This document shows, one piece after another, positions 7,870 to 15,293 of a stretch of DNA of 25,572 nucleotides. The stretch covers positions 1 to 25,572 of the forward strand of contig JAURZO010000078.1 of assembly GCA_030653405.1 (NCBI GenBank), read 5' to 3'. The stretch is from Zwartia sp. Its GTDB lineage: Bacteria > Pseudomonadota > Gammaproteobacteria > Burkholderiales > Burkholderiaceae_B. Below the pieces are notes generated by a model. It made no database searches. It saw only the letters and a list, made by a program, of their open reading frames with translations, and was not told where the DNA came from. A program made the position numbers and the translations under genes. The stretch's first letter is position 1; each line of letters opens with the position of its first letter.

Positions 7870-9009
7870 ATGTCAACAACCTCGCAATTCATCGCCATTC
7901 TTTCGGGCTTAACCAGTGCGGTGATGGGTATATTGCTGTTGATCTTAACGAAAAAAAATACTCAGCATGTCGACGGCTTACCTCAGTGGACCTATGGTTT
8001 ATTGACTCTGTCCGAAGCTATTCCCCTTTTCCTTTTGCGAAACATAATTCCTGATTTTTTCAGTATTGTTATCGCTAATTTCCTAGTTTTGATCAGCTTT
8101 ATGTTGATCAGCAAAGGCCTCAGAAATTTCTTTGCAGTCCCTCTTACCTACTCCAAAACCTTCCTCGCTGCCTTTATAAGCGTATTCCTGCTTGGTTTTT
8201 TATGGTTCACCTACGTGGACGATAGTTTGCATGCTCGGGGCATACTATTCGCGACGGGAGGACTCCTTGTTTTACTGGACGGACTCTGGATCACACTCAA
8301 GCATGTTCGTCAGAGTCCTGGTGTCATTATTCTGGCACTGGCGATTAGCTTGCTAGTCGTGGGTCGGTTGATCCGTATGCTTTCCCTTATTCTTAATGCA
8401 GACAAACCTACGATGTTGTTTGACGATAGTCTTTGGCATATGGTGTCATTAGTTGCACCGCATTTTGCGATACCGATTGCCACGATTGCTTTTGTCGTAT
8501 TGGCTTACGAACGTTTGACGCTGCGTCTGAACACCTTATTACGGCTCGATGAGCTGACAGACTGTCTCAATAAAAGGGCATTTTATGAGGAAACCCAACG
8601 AGAAATCAGTCGGGCCATTCGCTACCAGCATCCCACCTCTTTTCTGATGATTGATATCGATAATTTCAAATCGATCAATGATAAGCTTGGACACATTCAG
8701 GGCGACAAAATCCTGAAACATGTTGCGGATCAAATCAAGCAATCACTGCGGATCACTGATATGGTCTCGCGTTTCGGCGGCGATGAGTTTGTCGTAATTT
8801 TGCCTGAAACAAAAATAACAACAGCTCAAAAAATAGCGGAGCGTATTATCGAAACTGCTGCGCAAAACTCCATAAGCGCTTTTACCGTTAGTGTTGGGTT
8901 GGCAGCCCTCGTCGATGAAACAGACACCGTCGAATCCGTTTTGTCTCGTGCAGACAAGGCGCTCTACAAAGCTAAACATGCTGGCAAGAATCAATTTGCA
9001 CTGACATGA
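7870..9009 (+). CDS. Membrane-bound GGDEF diguanylate cyclase
   Basis: The protein is 379 residues from ATG 7870. About six or seven hydrophobic segments fill residues 5-213 (near 8-26, 45-80, 98-115, 124-141, 151-175 and 191-212), with no recognisable named sensor domain. A short linker leads to a GGDEF domain (about 222-375). The active-site motif RFGGDEF (GGDEF at 303-307) is intact, and the inhibitory-site motif RxxD (R294-I-T-D297) sits five residues upstream, so an active, product-inhibited diguanylate cyclase is predicted. The frame is open upstream to a TTG at 7813, but no ribosome site precedes it, and the hydrophobic N-terminus fits ATG 7870 better. It lies 125 bp after the HD-GYP gene on the same strand and may have its own promoter. 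It would oppose the phosphodiesterase. Confidence 0.9.
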   Translation: MSTTSQFIAILSGLTSAVMGILLLILTKKNTQHVDGLPQWTYGLLTLSEAIPLFLLRNIIPDFFSIVIANFLVLISFMLISKGLRNFFAVPLTYSKTFLAAFISVFLLGFLWFTYVDDSLHARGILFATGGLLVLLDGLWITLKHVRQSPGVIILALAISLLVVGRLIRMLSLILNADKPTMLFDDSLWHMVSLVAPHFAIPIATIAFVVLAYERLTLRLNTLLRLDELTDCLNKRAFYEETQREISRAIRYQHPTSFLMIDIDNFKSINDKLGHIQGDKILKHVADQIKQSLRITDMVSRFGGDEFVVILPETKITTAQKIAERIIETAAQNSISAFTVSVGLAALVDETDTVESVLSRADKALYKAKHAGKNQFALT

Positions 9010-9047
9010 GTTCAACACCCAGTATTCATATCGCTAGCTGCAGCACA

Positions 9048-9341
9048 TTAATGCGGGCGTTGGCCATGATCGCGCCTGCGTCGATCTGGATTTGACCACC
9101 GTGTTCGTTCACGTATGACGACCACGCGAGAAGGAGGCACATAAATGGGGGGAGCGTTGTAATAACGAACAGGTGGAGAATAATACGAACCACCAGAGTA
9201 ATACGGACCACCGGAGTAATACGAACCACCGTAGTAACTTCCTGAGCCGTAAACATAGGCTGGTTGACCGGGTGCAACAGCCACACAACCACTTGCCAAT
9301 AAAATCATCGCGATGAGCGGTAATTTCAGCATATTCAACAT
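9048..9341 (-). CDS. Small lipoprotein with YYSGG repeats
   Basis: This 97-residue product starts with a lipoprotein signal peptide: MLNMLKLPLIAMI then lipobox LASG-C19, so it should be lipidated on C19. The mature part is low complexity, built of Y-Y-(S/G)-G-G-(S/P) units (about residues 31-54), followed by a proline/tyrosine stretch and a very basic tail rich in arginine. This composition resembles small outer-membrane or surface lipoproteins of betaproteobacteria with glycine/tyrosine-rich cores; no function is known to me. The ATG at 9341 has AGAGG a few bases upstream on the minus strand. The gene is convergent with the GGDEF gene, with 38 bp between them and no visible terminator. A second frame crosses the same bases, but only this one has a signal peptide and ribosome site. 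Confidence 0.65.
   Translation of the reverse strand: MLNMLKLPLIAMILLASGCVAVAPGQPAYVYGSGSYYGGSYYSGGPYYSGGSYYSPPVRYYNAPPIYVPPSRVVVIRERTRWSNPDRRRRDHGQRPH
9181..9234 (-). repeat. Three tandem 18-bp repeats inside the lipoprotein gene
   Basis: Three consecutive 18-bp units (9181-9198, 9199-9216, 9217-9234) each begin TAATACG on the plus strand and differ at a few positions (for example GAACCACCAGAG, GGACCACCGGAG, GAACCACCGTAG). Each encodes one six-residue YYSGGS-like unit on the minus strand. Being a multiple of three, unit gain or loss would keep the frame. Confidence 0.85.
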
Positions 9342-9467
9342 CTTTTGCCTCTCAGATGTATGACAAAGCAGTTGAAAATCATGATCCTATGAGATCAAAC
9401 GCTCCTCATGTCGTACTGAGACCAGCACAGATTACAATAGTTCCAAGATTTCTTCGTAAAAATCAAA

Positions 9468-9499
9468 AGACTCACTGAATACCCATCTTCAGTGAGTCT
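9468..9499 (-). terminator. Rho-independent terminator of the minus-strand acyl-CoA dehydrogenase genes
   Basis: A perfect 12-bp stem, AGACTCACTGAA (9468-9479) with TTCAGTGAGTCT (9488-9499), encloses an 8-base loop. Reading the minus strand, the stem is followed by TTTTGATTTTTA, a U-rich tail. It lies 18 bases past the stop of the dehydrogenase gene that ends at 9518. On the plus strand the tail is A-rich, so termination is directional. Confidence 0.85.
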
Positions 9500-9517
9500 C
9501 TTAAAAAAGAAACAGGA

Positions 9518-10672
9518 TTATTGAGGTATGACTCCAATCCGTACTTTTGCAGGCTGATCGATCAAAGCCGAAGCGATGGTTCGGCGATGTTCAGCGGCAG
9601 TACCGCCTCGCAAGCTCCAGGAACTGACGCGGCGATACCAGAGATTTAAATCAAAATCCCGGATAAAACCCATACCACCATGGATTTGCTGAGCGGAACG
9701 TACCACCATCATGCACTGCTCGTTACCAAAAGACTTCGCCTGGGCGACGTTCACCTGATAGGGTAGATTTTCTTGCATGCGCCAGAGCGCCTCTCTGGAA
9801 AGCATGGTCGTGCCATCCACCGCATTGACCATATTGGCGCACATATGCTGGATCGCCTGAAAAGCACCGATCGGCTGACCGAAGGCTTCGCGCTGTTTGG
9901 CATGAGTAACTGCCATATCCAGTGTTCTGCGTGCGGCACCCGCCATCAGCGAGGCATACAAAACCGAGGATACATCCATCAACTCTCTGGCAATGACGGC
10001 ACCAGACTGTGCATTGCCTACACGGGCCGTCAACGGCACGCGGACATTTTTAAAGTGCACAAGCGCTTCACCATCTTTAGCCATTGAGACAAGTGCCTCA
10101 CTGCTTAGTCCTTGCGCCTGCGTCGGCACCAGCACCACGCCCAGCGAGTGTGGAGCCTGTGCATCACGATAGACCACCATGCACTGCTGCGAAGCACGGA
10201 AGCTACCGACAAAGCTCTTTGAGCCATTCAACACGAGATCACTGCCTTCGATACGACCCTCAAGAGCAATGGCGTCGACCGACCAGCGGCCGGTATGCTC
10301 CGTCACGGCATGACTCAAAATCAACTCACCACTGATCACCTGCTGCAACAACGCGACCTGCTCCGGACTGCCATGTCGATCAAGAATCAATGCGGGGACC
10401 ATCGTGGAATGGAGAGGAATCGGCGCGATGTGATAGCCCGCGACTTCAAATAACAATCCAAGATAAGGCAGTGGCAACTCTTCCCCACCCGCCTTGGTCG
10501 ACAGACAGAGTTGCAGCCAACCGTTTTCGGCAAACTTGTGCCAGAGCTCTGGCGAATACTGAAGTGCATCAGTCTCGACTTTACGCACAAGCGCTGGCGT
10601 GCATTCGCCAGCTAAAAACTCTGCAGCAGCCTCACGGATTTGTACTTCCTGATCGTCAAGCAAAATATCCAT
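9518..10672 (-). CDS. Acyl-CoA dehydrogenase-family protein, small-subunit type (pair 1)
   Basis: This is a 384-residue protein with the acyl-CoA dehydrogenase layout: N-terminal helical domain (about 1-115), middle beta domain (about 120-215) and C-terminal helical domain with REAFGQPIGAFQAIQH, which binds FAD and contributes to dimerisation. The segment IHGGMGFIRDFDLNLW is typical. Where medium-chain enzymes carry the catalytic glutamate (YEGT), this protein reads RGGT, and no glutamate is visible at the alternative helix-G position either (LMDVSS). It is therefore probably the non-catalytic or FAD-sharing partner in a heteromeric enzyme, as in PimC/PimD-like or actinobacterial alpha2beta2 dehydrogenases. 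It is encoded 25 bp after its larger partner, with AGGTGA before its ATG, and is followed by a strong terminator. The substrate is unknown. Confidence 0.85.
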   Translation of the reverse strand: MDILLDDQEVQIREAAAEFLAGECTPALVRKVETDALQYSPELWHKFAENGWLQLCLSTKAGGEELPLPYLGLLFEVAGYHIAPIPLHSTMVPALILDRHGSPEQVALLQQVISGELILSHAVTEHTGRWSVDAIALEGRIEGSDLVLNGSKSFVGSFRASQQCMVVYRDAQAPHSLGVVLVPTQAQGLSSEALVSMAKDGEALVHFKNVRVPLTARVGNAQSGAVIARELMDVSSVLYASLMAGAARRTLDMAVTHAKQREAFGQPIGAFQAIQHMCANMVNAVDGTTMLSREALWRMQENLPYQVNVAQAKSFGNEQCMMVVRSAQQIHGGMGFIRDFDLNLWYRRVSSWSLRGGTAAEHRRTIASALIDQPAKVRIGVIPQ

Positions 10673-10697
10673 TATTGAATCACCTGTCTCTTATTTT

Positions 10698-11909
10698 TTA
10701 TTTTGCAGCACGTGGCAGACCCAGGCCGATACGGGCCACTTGATCACGCATCACTTGCACACTGCCGTGGTTGATGGTCGACTGATAGGCACCGAGAATA
10801 TTGTGGGCAAAAATGCCTTTCTCGATCGCTTCTGGCGAGCCCTGCATCAATTGGGCAAAAGGCCCAAGAATCTGGCTATACGCCTCAGTGGCGCGCACAC
10901 TATGCTCGGGTGCAAAAACCTTTTCAGCCGAGCCCTCGTAAGTGAATTTACCGCCGTTCTGTTCGATACTGATGCTGCGCATGGTCATCAATCGGCATAC
11001 CTCCGCCTCTGTCCACATCTCTGCGACCTTGTCGCGTACTTGAGGATCCTCACGCAACGATTGTTGCAATTCACCATCCCCATGCAACCAGTTCACAATA
11101 TCCTCGTCGCGCATGACAGAGATCAAATAGCGCCACGCGCCCACACGATCGAGGTTCAAACCGCGTCTGGCTACTTCCCAGCCGCCGCCCTCTTCGCCGA
11201 GCAAACAGGATGCAGGCACTTCGACATCGTCAAAGAACACCTCGTTGGTGCGCTCTTCACCATAGGTCGTGCCGAAAGGAGCCGGCGGATCATTTTGAAC
11301 TGTCCACAGCGGCCGAACCGTCATACCCGGCATGCCCATCGGTACCAACAAAATCGACAACCCACGATGACGAACCGAATCAGGATCCGTACGCACCATC
11401 AAATAGATATGAGTCGCGTTCTGTGCGTTGGTGGTGTAGATTTTCTGACCTGTGATGATGTATTTATCGCCGACGCGTTTGGCACGACAACGAATACCGG
11501 CGAGGTCGGTGCCACAGCCAGGCTCGCTGTAACCCTGACAGAAAATGATTTCACGCTTGATCGAGCGTGGGACGAACTCCTCTTTCTGAGCCGCTGTCCC
11601 AAACATCAAGATCGATGGTGCGCCTGTACCGCCACCAAGCGTAATGCCGGTGTAGCGATAAAACTCTTCTTCGATCACAAATTGAGCCGTTCTGTCACCG
11701 CCGCCGCCGCCAAACTCAGTCGGCCAACTCCAGGCAAACCAGCGGCGCTGATTAACCTTTTCAAAGAAATCGCGGATTGCTTCTCCCCAGCCCTCGCCGC
11801 GCTTACCGGCGGCGTTTTCAGCGCGTACATGCTCAGTGAAATGCTCAACAAGAAACGCACGGACTTCCGCGCGCAACTGTTCCTCTTCAGGCGTGAATGA
11901 AAAGTTCAT
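10698..11909 (-). CDS. Acyl-CoA dehydrogenase, large-subunit type (pair 1)
   Basis: This 403-residue protein carries the standard acyl-CoA dehydrogenase signatures: CQGYSEPGCGTDLAGI (about 124-139) and ITGQKIYTTNAQNA in the FAD/substrate region, TNEVFFDDVEVP leading to the middle-domain boundary, and ending INHGSVQVMRDQVAR-like. The usual C-terminal catalytic glutamate is replaced (NHGS instead of YEGT). In enzymes that use helix G instead (isovaleryl-CoA dehydrogenase type), the matching place reads NLDRV with D254, an aspartate. It is thus unclear which residue abstracts the proton. The ATG at 11909 has GGAGA upstream on the minus strand. The next gene, its small-subunit partner, starts 25 bp downstream. 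The lysR-type gene lies 196 bp upstream in the same direction. Confidence 0.88.
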   Translation of the reverse strand: MNFSFTPEEEQLRAEVRAFLVEHFTEHVRAENAAGKRGEGWGEAIRDFFEKVNQRRWFAWSWPTEFGGGGGDRTAQFVIEEEFYRYTGITLGGGTGAPSILMFGTAAQKEEFVPRSIKREIIFCQGYSEPGCGTDLAGIRCRAKRVGDKYIITGQKIYTTNAQNATHIYLMVRTDPDSVRHRGLSILLVPMGMPGMTVRPLWTVQNDPPAPFGTTYGEERTNEVFFDDVEVPASCLLGEEGGGWEVARRGLNLDRVGAWRYLISVMRDEDIVNWLHGDGELQQSLREDPQVRDKVAEMWTEAEVCRLMTMRSISIEQNGGKFTYEGSAEKVFAPEHSVRATEAYSQILGPFAQLMQGSPEAIEKGIFAHNILGAYQSTINHGSVQVMRDQVARIGLGLPRAAK

Positions 11910-12105
11910 TAAATAGCGTCTCCAATCTTGTCAACAAGTGTCTGCATCAAGGGCATCGTGCGGCCAGGCAGTTGAGGCATCGCGCCCGCCCTTTTCCCTA
12001 AAGGATACATCTTGCCGCCAACATTTTTTTAAATTGCCTATTAGTTTTGTCCAGATTGTGAAAGTCCCATATTCCACAGCGAATCAGGACCCTGCCCGCT
12101 CATCC

Positions 12106-13074
12106 CTACGCTGTCATTAAACAGTCCGGCCAAACCTCCGGGTTTGGCGCCCCAATCTCTTGCAGAAACAATCGTCTTGGATCGGTGTGACGCAACCAAG
12201 GCACCAAAGACTGCAAAAACTCCATGACTGCCGGATTGTGAACACTTTCTCTGCGGATCGTCACATACACCACAACCGGCTCGAACAAATGATCGAGCGG
12301 TGTGAGACTGACCTTGCGTAAATCGACCTCCCGCGTGGTCAATGTCGTCAGGATAGCGATCCCCAACCCGTTTGACACACACGCCATCACCATATCTGCA
12401 TCCGTCGCGGTGATGACCACATTGCACTTGAGTTGATTTGTGGCGAAGACTTCATCAAGCGAACGTCGTGCCGCAAAGGTTTGCGGATACGCGACATGGG
12501 GGTGACGCGTCAGCTCCTCCAGGGACACATCATGCATCTCGGCAATTGGGTGTCCCTTGGGTGCCACGAGTTGCCTGGGTAACCTGAACACTGGCACAGA
12601 AGAGAGCTCGAGACTGTCCGATCGCTTGGTGTTCAGGGCGACATCAGCCTCACCTGAGAGCACTTGTTGCAGAGCGCCCTCTGAGGAACTTTGATTAATC
12701 GTGACACGCACCAAAGGCTGCGTCCCGCTCAGCTTTGAGAGAGGTTCTGCCACCATGTGACGGGCAAAACTGTGCGTTGTCACGACCGTTACCGACTTGG
12801 GATCGCTCTTTTGCAGACTTTGGGCGATTTTCTTAATCCCGTCTGCATCTGCGATGATCCTCGCGGCGAGCTCAACGATAGGCTGTGCATCCTCAGTCAA
12901 TCCTGTCACACTATTTTTAGTGCGGCGCAGCAAAGTAATGCCTAACTCCTGCTCGAGCAGCATGAGCTGTTTGCTCACTCCCGGCTGAGAAGTATGCAGT
13001 AAGCGGGCCGTTTCGGAAATATTGAAATTCGTCTTCACGACCGTGATCAGGTACCTGAGCTGTTGCAATTTCAT
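12106..13074 (-). CDS. LysR-family regulator, CysB-like
   Basis: This is a 322-residue LysR-type transcription factor. The N-terminal winged helix-turn-helix (about 1-60) contains ARLLHTSQPGVSKQLMLLEQELG. The start MKLQQLRYL and the effector-domain motif TTHSFARH (99-106) match the CysB/Cbl subgroup, in which TTHTQARY lines the ligand pocket. The rest (about 92-300) is the periplasmic-binding-protein-like effector domain. It is divergently transcribed from two Bug receptor genes and lies upstream of acyl-CoA dehydrogenase pair 1 in the same orientation, so it probably controls both arms. The 136-bp divergent spacer contains a palindromic T-N11-A box overlapping its own presumed promoter, consistent with autoregulation. 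A good ribosome site (GGGAGAAGG) precedes the ATG. The effector is unknown; CysB similarity alone does not prove a sulfur ligand. Confidence 0.9.
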   Translation of the reverse strand: MKLQQLRYLITVVKTNFNISETARLLHTSQPGVSKQLMLLEQELGITLLRRTKNSVTGLTEDAQPIVELAARIIADADGIKKIAQSLQKSDPKSVTVVTTHSFARHMVAEPLSKLSGTQPLVRVTINQSSSEGALQQVLSGEADVALNTKRSDSLELSSVPVFRLPRQLVAPKGHPIAEMHDVSLEELTRHPHVAYPQTFAARRSLDEVFATNQLKCNVVITATDADMVMACVSNGLGIAILTTLTTREVDLRKVSLTPLDHLFEPVVVYVTIRRESVHNPAVMEFLQSLVPWLRHTDPRRLFLQEIGAPNPEVWPDCLMTA

Positions 13075-13105
13075 GGAGCCTTCTCCCTAAGACAAAGACA
13101 CATCG

Positions 13106-13136
13106 ACTATATCTGAATGATATAGCGGTATGCCAA
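13106..13136 (-). promoter_or_regulatory. Possible promoter of the lysR-type gene
   Basis: On the minus strand TTGGCA (plus positions 13131-13136) is a near-consensus -35. A -10 candidate, TATAGT (13106-13111), lies 19 bp downstream, or GATATA at a 17-bp spacing. Both overlap the palindrome at 13107-13125, so the bound regulator could repress its own gene. The spacing is not ideal, so this is tentative. Confidence 0.35.
13107..13125. promoter_or_regulatory. Candidate LysR-type operator (palindrome with T-N11-A)
   Basis: CTATATC and GATATAG form a perfect 7-bp inverted repeat around TGAAT. It contains the LysR-box form T-N11-A (T13110, A13122) centred on 13116. It lies in the 136-bp spacer between lysR and the first Bug gene. 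A partial copy of its right edge, TATAGCG (13121-13127), recurs at 13152-13158, 31 bp away (about three helical turns), and could be a second half-site. Confidence 0.55.
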
Positions 13137-13210
13137 ACAAGTATTAGTGGCTATAGCGATTTCTGCCTTAGGATAAAAAAAAGAAATACATATCCCAACG
13201 GAGACAACCC

Positions 13211-14188
13211 ATGAAGCTACAAAAGCTCTTAATCGGCGCTGCCGCGATCATTTCAGCCCTCAGTACCAGTGCGGTGATTGCCCAAGACTATCCAAGTAAG
13301 CCCATCAAGCTCATTGTGCCTTTCGCGCCAGGGGGTGGAGCGGACAACACTGCTCGCATCATTAGTGATCCTCTTTCCAAAAGACTGGGACAGCCAGTCA
13401 TCATCGAATACAAACCGGGTGCCGGCGGTGTGATTGGCGCCGCTTTTGTAGCGGCCGCACCCAAAGATGGCTACACACTGCTCTATGCGACACCTGGTCA
13501 ACAGATGACCGCACCCTATCTGATGGACAAGATGCCTTACGACGCCGCCACGGCATTTTCCTCAGTCATCGAACTGATCGAGGGCAGTAATGTTCTTGTT
13601 GTCAACAAAGATCTCCCCGTCAACTCGGTCAAAGAGCTGATTGCCTACGCAAAAGCGAATCCAGAGAAAGTGAATTTCGCGAGCTCTGGCATAGGATCAT
13701 CGAGTCATCTCGCAGGAGAGCTCTTCAAGAGCATGGCGGGCATCAACATTACGCACGTGCCTTACAAAGGCTCTGGCGCAGCGGTGACCGAAGTCGTCGG
13801 TGGCTCAGTTCAGATGTCCATCGACTCGTTGTCAGTCTATCAAGCACATATCAAGGCCGGCAATGTCAAAGCGCTTGGTGTCTCGACACTTGGACGCAAT
13901 CCGGCAATGCCTGAACTCCCACCGATCGCAGACACCTTGAAGGGATACTCGGCCTCACCGATCAACTACATCACCGTGCCTGCTGGCACCTCACCTGCGA
14001 TCATCGCCAAACTCAACAAAGAACTCAATGAAGTCCTCAACATGCCAGGTGTGCGCGAACGCCTGATCGCCACCGGCTTAGACGTCAAGGGCGGGACGCC
14101 TCAACACATGGACGAAGTGGTTCGTAGTGAGTCGGCCAAGTGGAAAAAAGTCATCGAACAATCCAAAGCCGCCAGCACTACGAAATAA
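13211..14188 (+). CDS. Bug/TctC-type extracytoplasmic solute receptor (first)
   Basis: This 325-residue protein has a Sec signal peptide (MKLQKLL then a hydrophobic core, cleavage near VIA|QDYP). The mature part shows Bug-family marks: YPSKPIKLIVPFAPGGGADNTAR at the start of the ligand-binding region (about residues 26-48), the THVPYKGSGAAVTEVVGG loop, and the usual length. Bug proteins are periplasmic binding proteins of tripartite tricarboxylate transporters, and many betaproteobacteria carry far more receptors than transporters. GGAGA lies eight bases before the ATG. It is the first gene after the divergent lysR spacer, so it probably responds to that regulator. No TctA/TctB membrane genes are in this window, so its partner is elsewhere or it acts as a sensor. 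The ligand is unknown, probably a carboxylate. Confidence 0.9.
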   Translation: MKLQKLLIGAAAIISALSTSAVIAQDYPSKPIKLIVPFAPGGGADNTARIISDPLSKRLGQPVIIEYKPGAGGVIGAAFVAAAPKDGYTLLYATPGQQMTAPYLMDKMPYDAATAFSSVIELIEGSNVLVVNKDLPVNSVKELIAYAKANPEKVNFASSGIGSSSHLAGELFKSMAGINITHVPYKGSGAAVTEVVGGSVQMSIDSLSVYQAHIKAGNVKALGVSTLGRNPAMPELPPIADTLKGYSASPINYITVPAGTSPAIIAKLNKELNEVLNMPGVRERLIATGLDVKGGTPQHMDEVVRSESAKWKKVIEQSKAASTTK

Positions 14189-14271
14189 ACAGACCCCTTT
14201 TTTGAAAAACCAACACCCTCGGCTGACGGTCACGTCATCCGCAGGAATCTGATCGCCGTGGAGATCTCAAC

Positions 14272-15243
14272 ATGACTATTTTTAAATCATTGCTAAAACA
14301 TTCACTGCTTGCCAGTCTGCTTTCACTTTGCGCAGTGTCGGCTCATGCGACATTTCCAGATAAGCAAGTCACGATCGTGGTGCCCTATCCGCCCGGAGGC
14401 GTAACCGATATTTATGGACGCGCCATTGCCGCGGAGCTCTCCAAACAATGGGGACAGCCCGTCGTGGTCGATAACCGTCCCGGTGGTGGCACCGTGATTG
14501 GCACACAGTATGTGTCGCGCGCGGCCGCCAACGGGTACACACTGCTGCTGACGAGCTATGGGTTCACCTCCAACCCCGTCCTCAAAAAGACCTTGACCTA
14601 TGATCCTAAAAGCCTCAGCCCTTTGTTCCTGTTAGGTCGCTCGACGAGTCTTCTTGTCGTTAATCCAAATGTGCCCTTTAAAAACGTCAAGGAAATGATT
14701 GCCTTTGGAAAGAGCAAACCAGGTGGACTGCTCTTCGGTTCCTCAGGCAACGCATCCAGCCCCCACATTTCGGCTGAACTTTTCGCAGCAGAGGCCAAAG
14801 TGCGTATTACGCACGTACCCTACAAAGGGACAGGCCCCGCGATGAACGATCTGCTCGGCGGCCAAATCATGGGGATTTTTGATGGTCCATCAGCCATGCC
14901 GCGGGTGAACTCTGGCTCACTCAACGCGATCGCGATCGCAGCCGAAAAGCGTCACCCCAGCGCACCAAATGTGCCCACGTTTAGAGAGCTTGGCGTGGAT
15001 CTGGTTTTTGGCAGCTGGTTTGGTTTCCTGATTCCAAATGGGACACCCGTCGCGATTCAGAACGACCTGATCAAAGGGATCGAAACCGCACTCAAAACAG
15101 AAAGTGTTCAAACCGCGATTGGAAATACCGGCTTATTTATCGATGCGCTCAAGCCTGCAGAGTTCGCAACGTTTCTAGCCAACGAAGAGCAGCGGCTTAG
15201 AAATCTGCTCAAGGTAGAAGGCGTCAGTATCGCCGTTGAATAA
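14272..15243 (+). CDS. Bug/TctC-type extracytoplasmic solute receptor (second)
   Basis: This is a 323-residue paralogue of the preceding gene, with a signal peptide cleaved near AHA|TFPDK, the PYPPGGVTDIYGRAI binding-loop motif and THVPYKGTGPAMNDLLGG. GGAGA precedes the ATG. Divergence between the two is considerable (PFAPGGGADN versus PYPPGGVTDI), so they probably bind different ligands, or they arose from different parts of the Bug superfamily rather than by recent tandem duplication. It is 83 bp downstream of the first receptor and 50 bp before the hydratase-family gene, in one apparent operon with CoA-linked catabolic genes. As with its neighbour, no cognate membrane component is seen nearby. 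Confidence 0.9.
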   Translation: MTIFKSLLKHSLLASLLSLCAVSAHATFPDKQVTIVVPYPPGGVTDIYGRAIAAELSKQWGQPVVVDNRPGGGTVIGTQYVSRAAANGYTLLLTSYGFTSNPVLKKTLTYDPKSLSPLFLLGRSTSLLVVNPNVPFKNVKEMIAFGKSKPGGLLFGSSGNASSPHISAELFAAEAKVRITHVPYKGTGPAMNDLLGGQIMGIFDGPSAMPRVNSGSLNAIAIAAEKRHPSAPNVPTFRELGVDLVFGSWFGFLIPNGTPVAIQNDLIKGIETALKTESVQTAIGNTGLFIDALKPAEFATFLANEEQRLRNLLKVEGVSIAVE

Positions 15244-15293
15244 ATCAACATACTTGATCTAAAGCATTCAACATTTAATCAAAGGAATACAGC

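Noticed and set aside
9181..9234. CRISPR-like direct repeats
   Set aside because: The units are contiguous with no spacers and encode in-frame YYSGG units of the lipoprotein.
10740..11900. 386-codon open frame on the plus strand
   Set aside because: It lies wholly antisense to a clear acyl-CoA dehydrogenase gene, has no ribosome site or recognisable domain, and its composition (rich in H, R, T, C) is that of a shadow frame.
14224..14237. Five-pair dyad TGACG-GTCA-CGTCA between the two Bug genes
   Set aside because: The stem is too short and has no U-tract. It gives no clear evidence of a terminator or operator.
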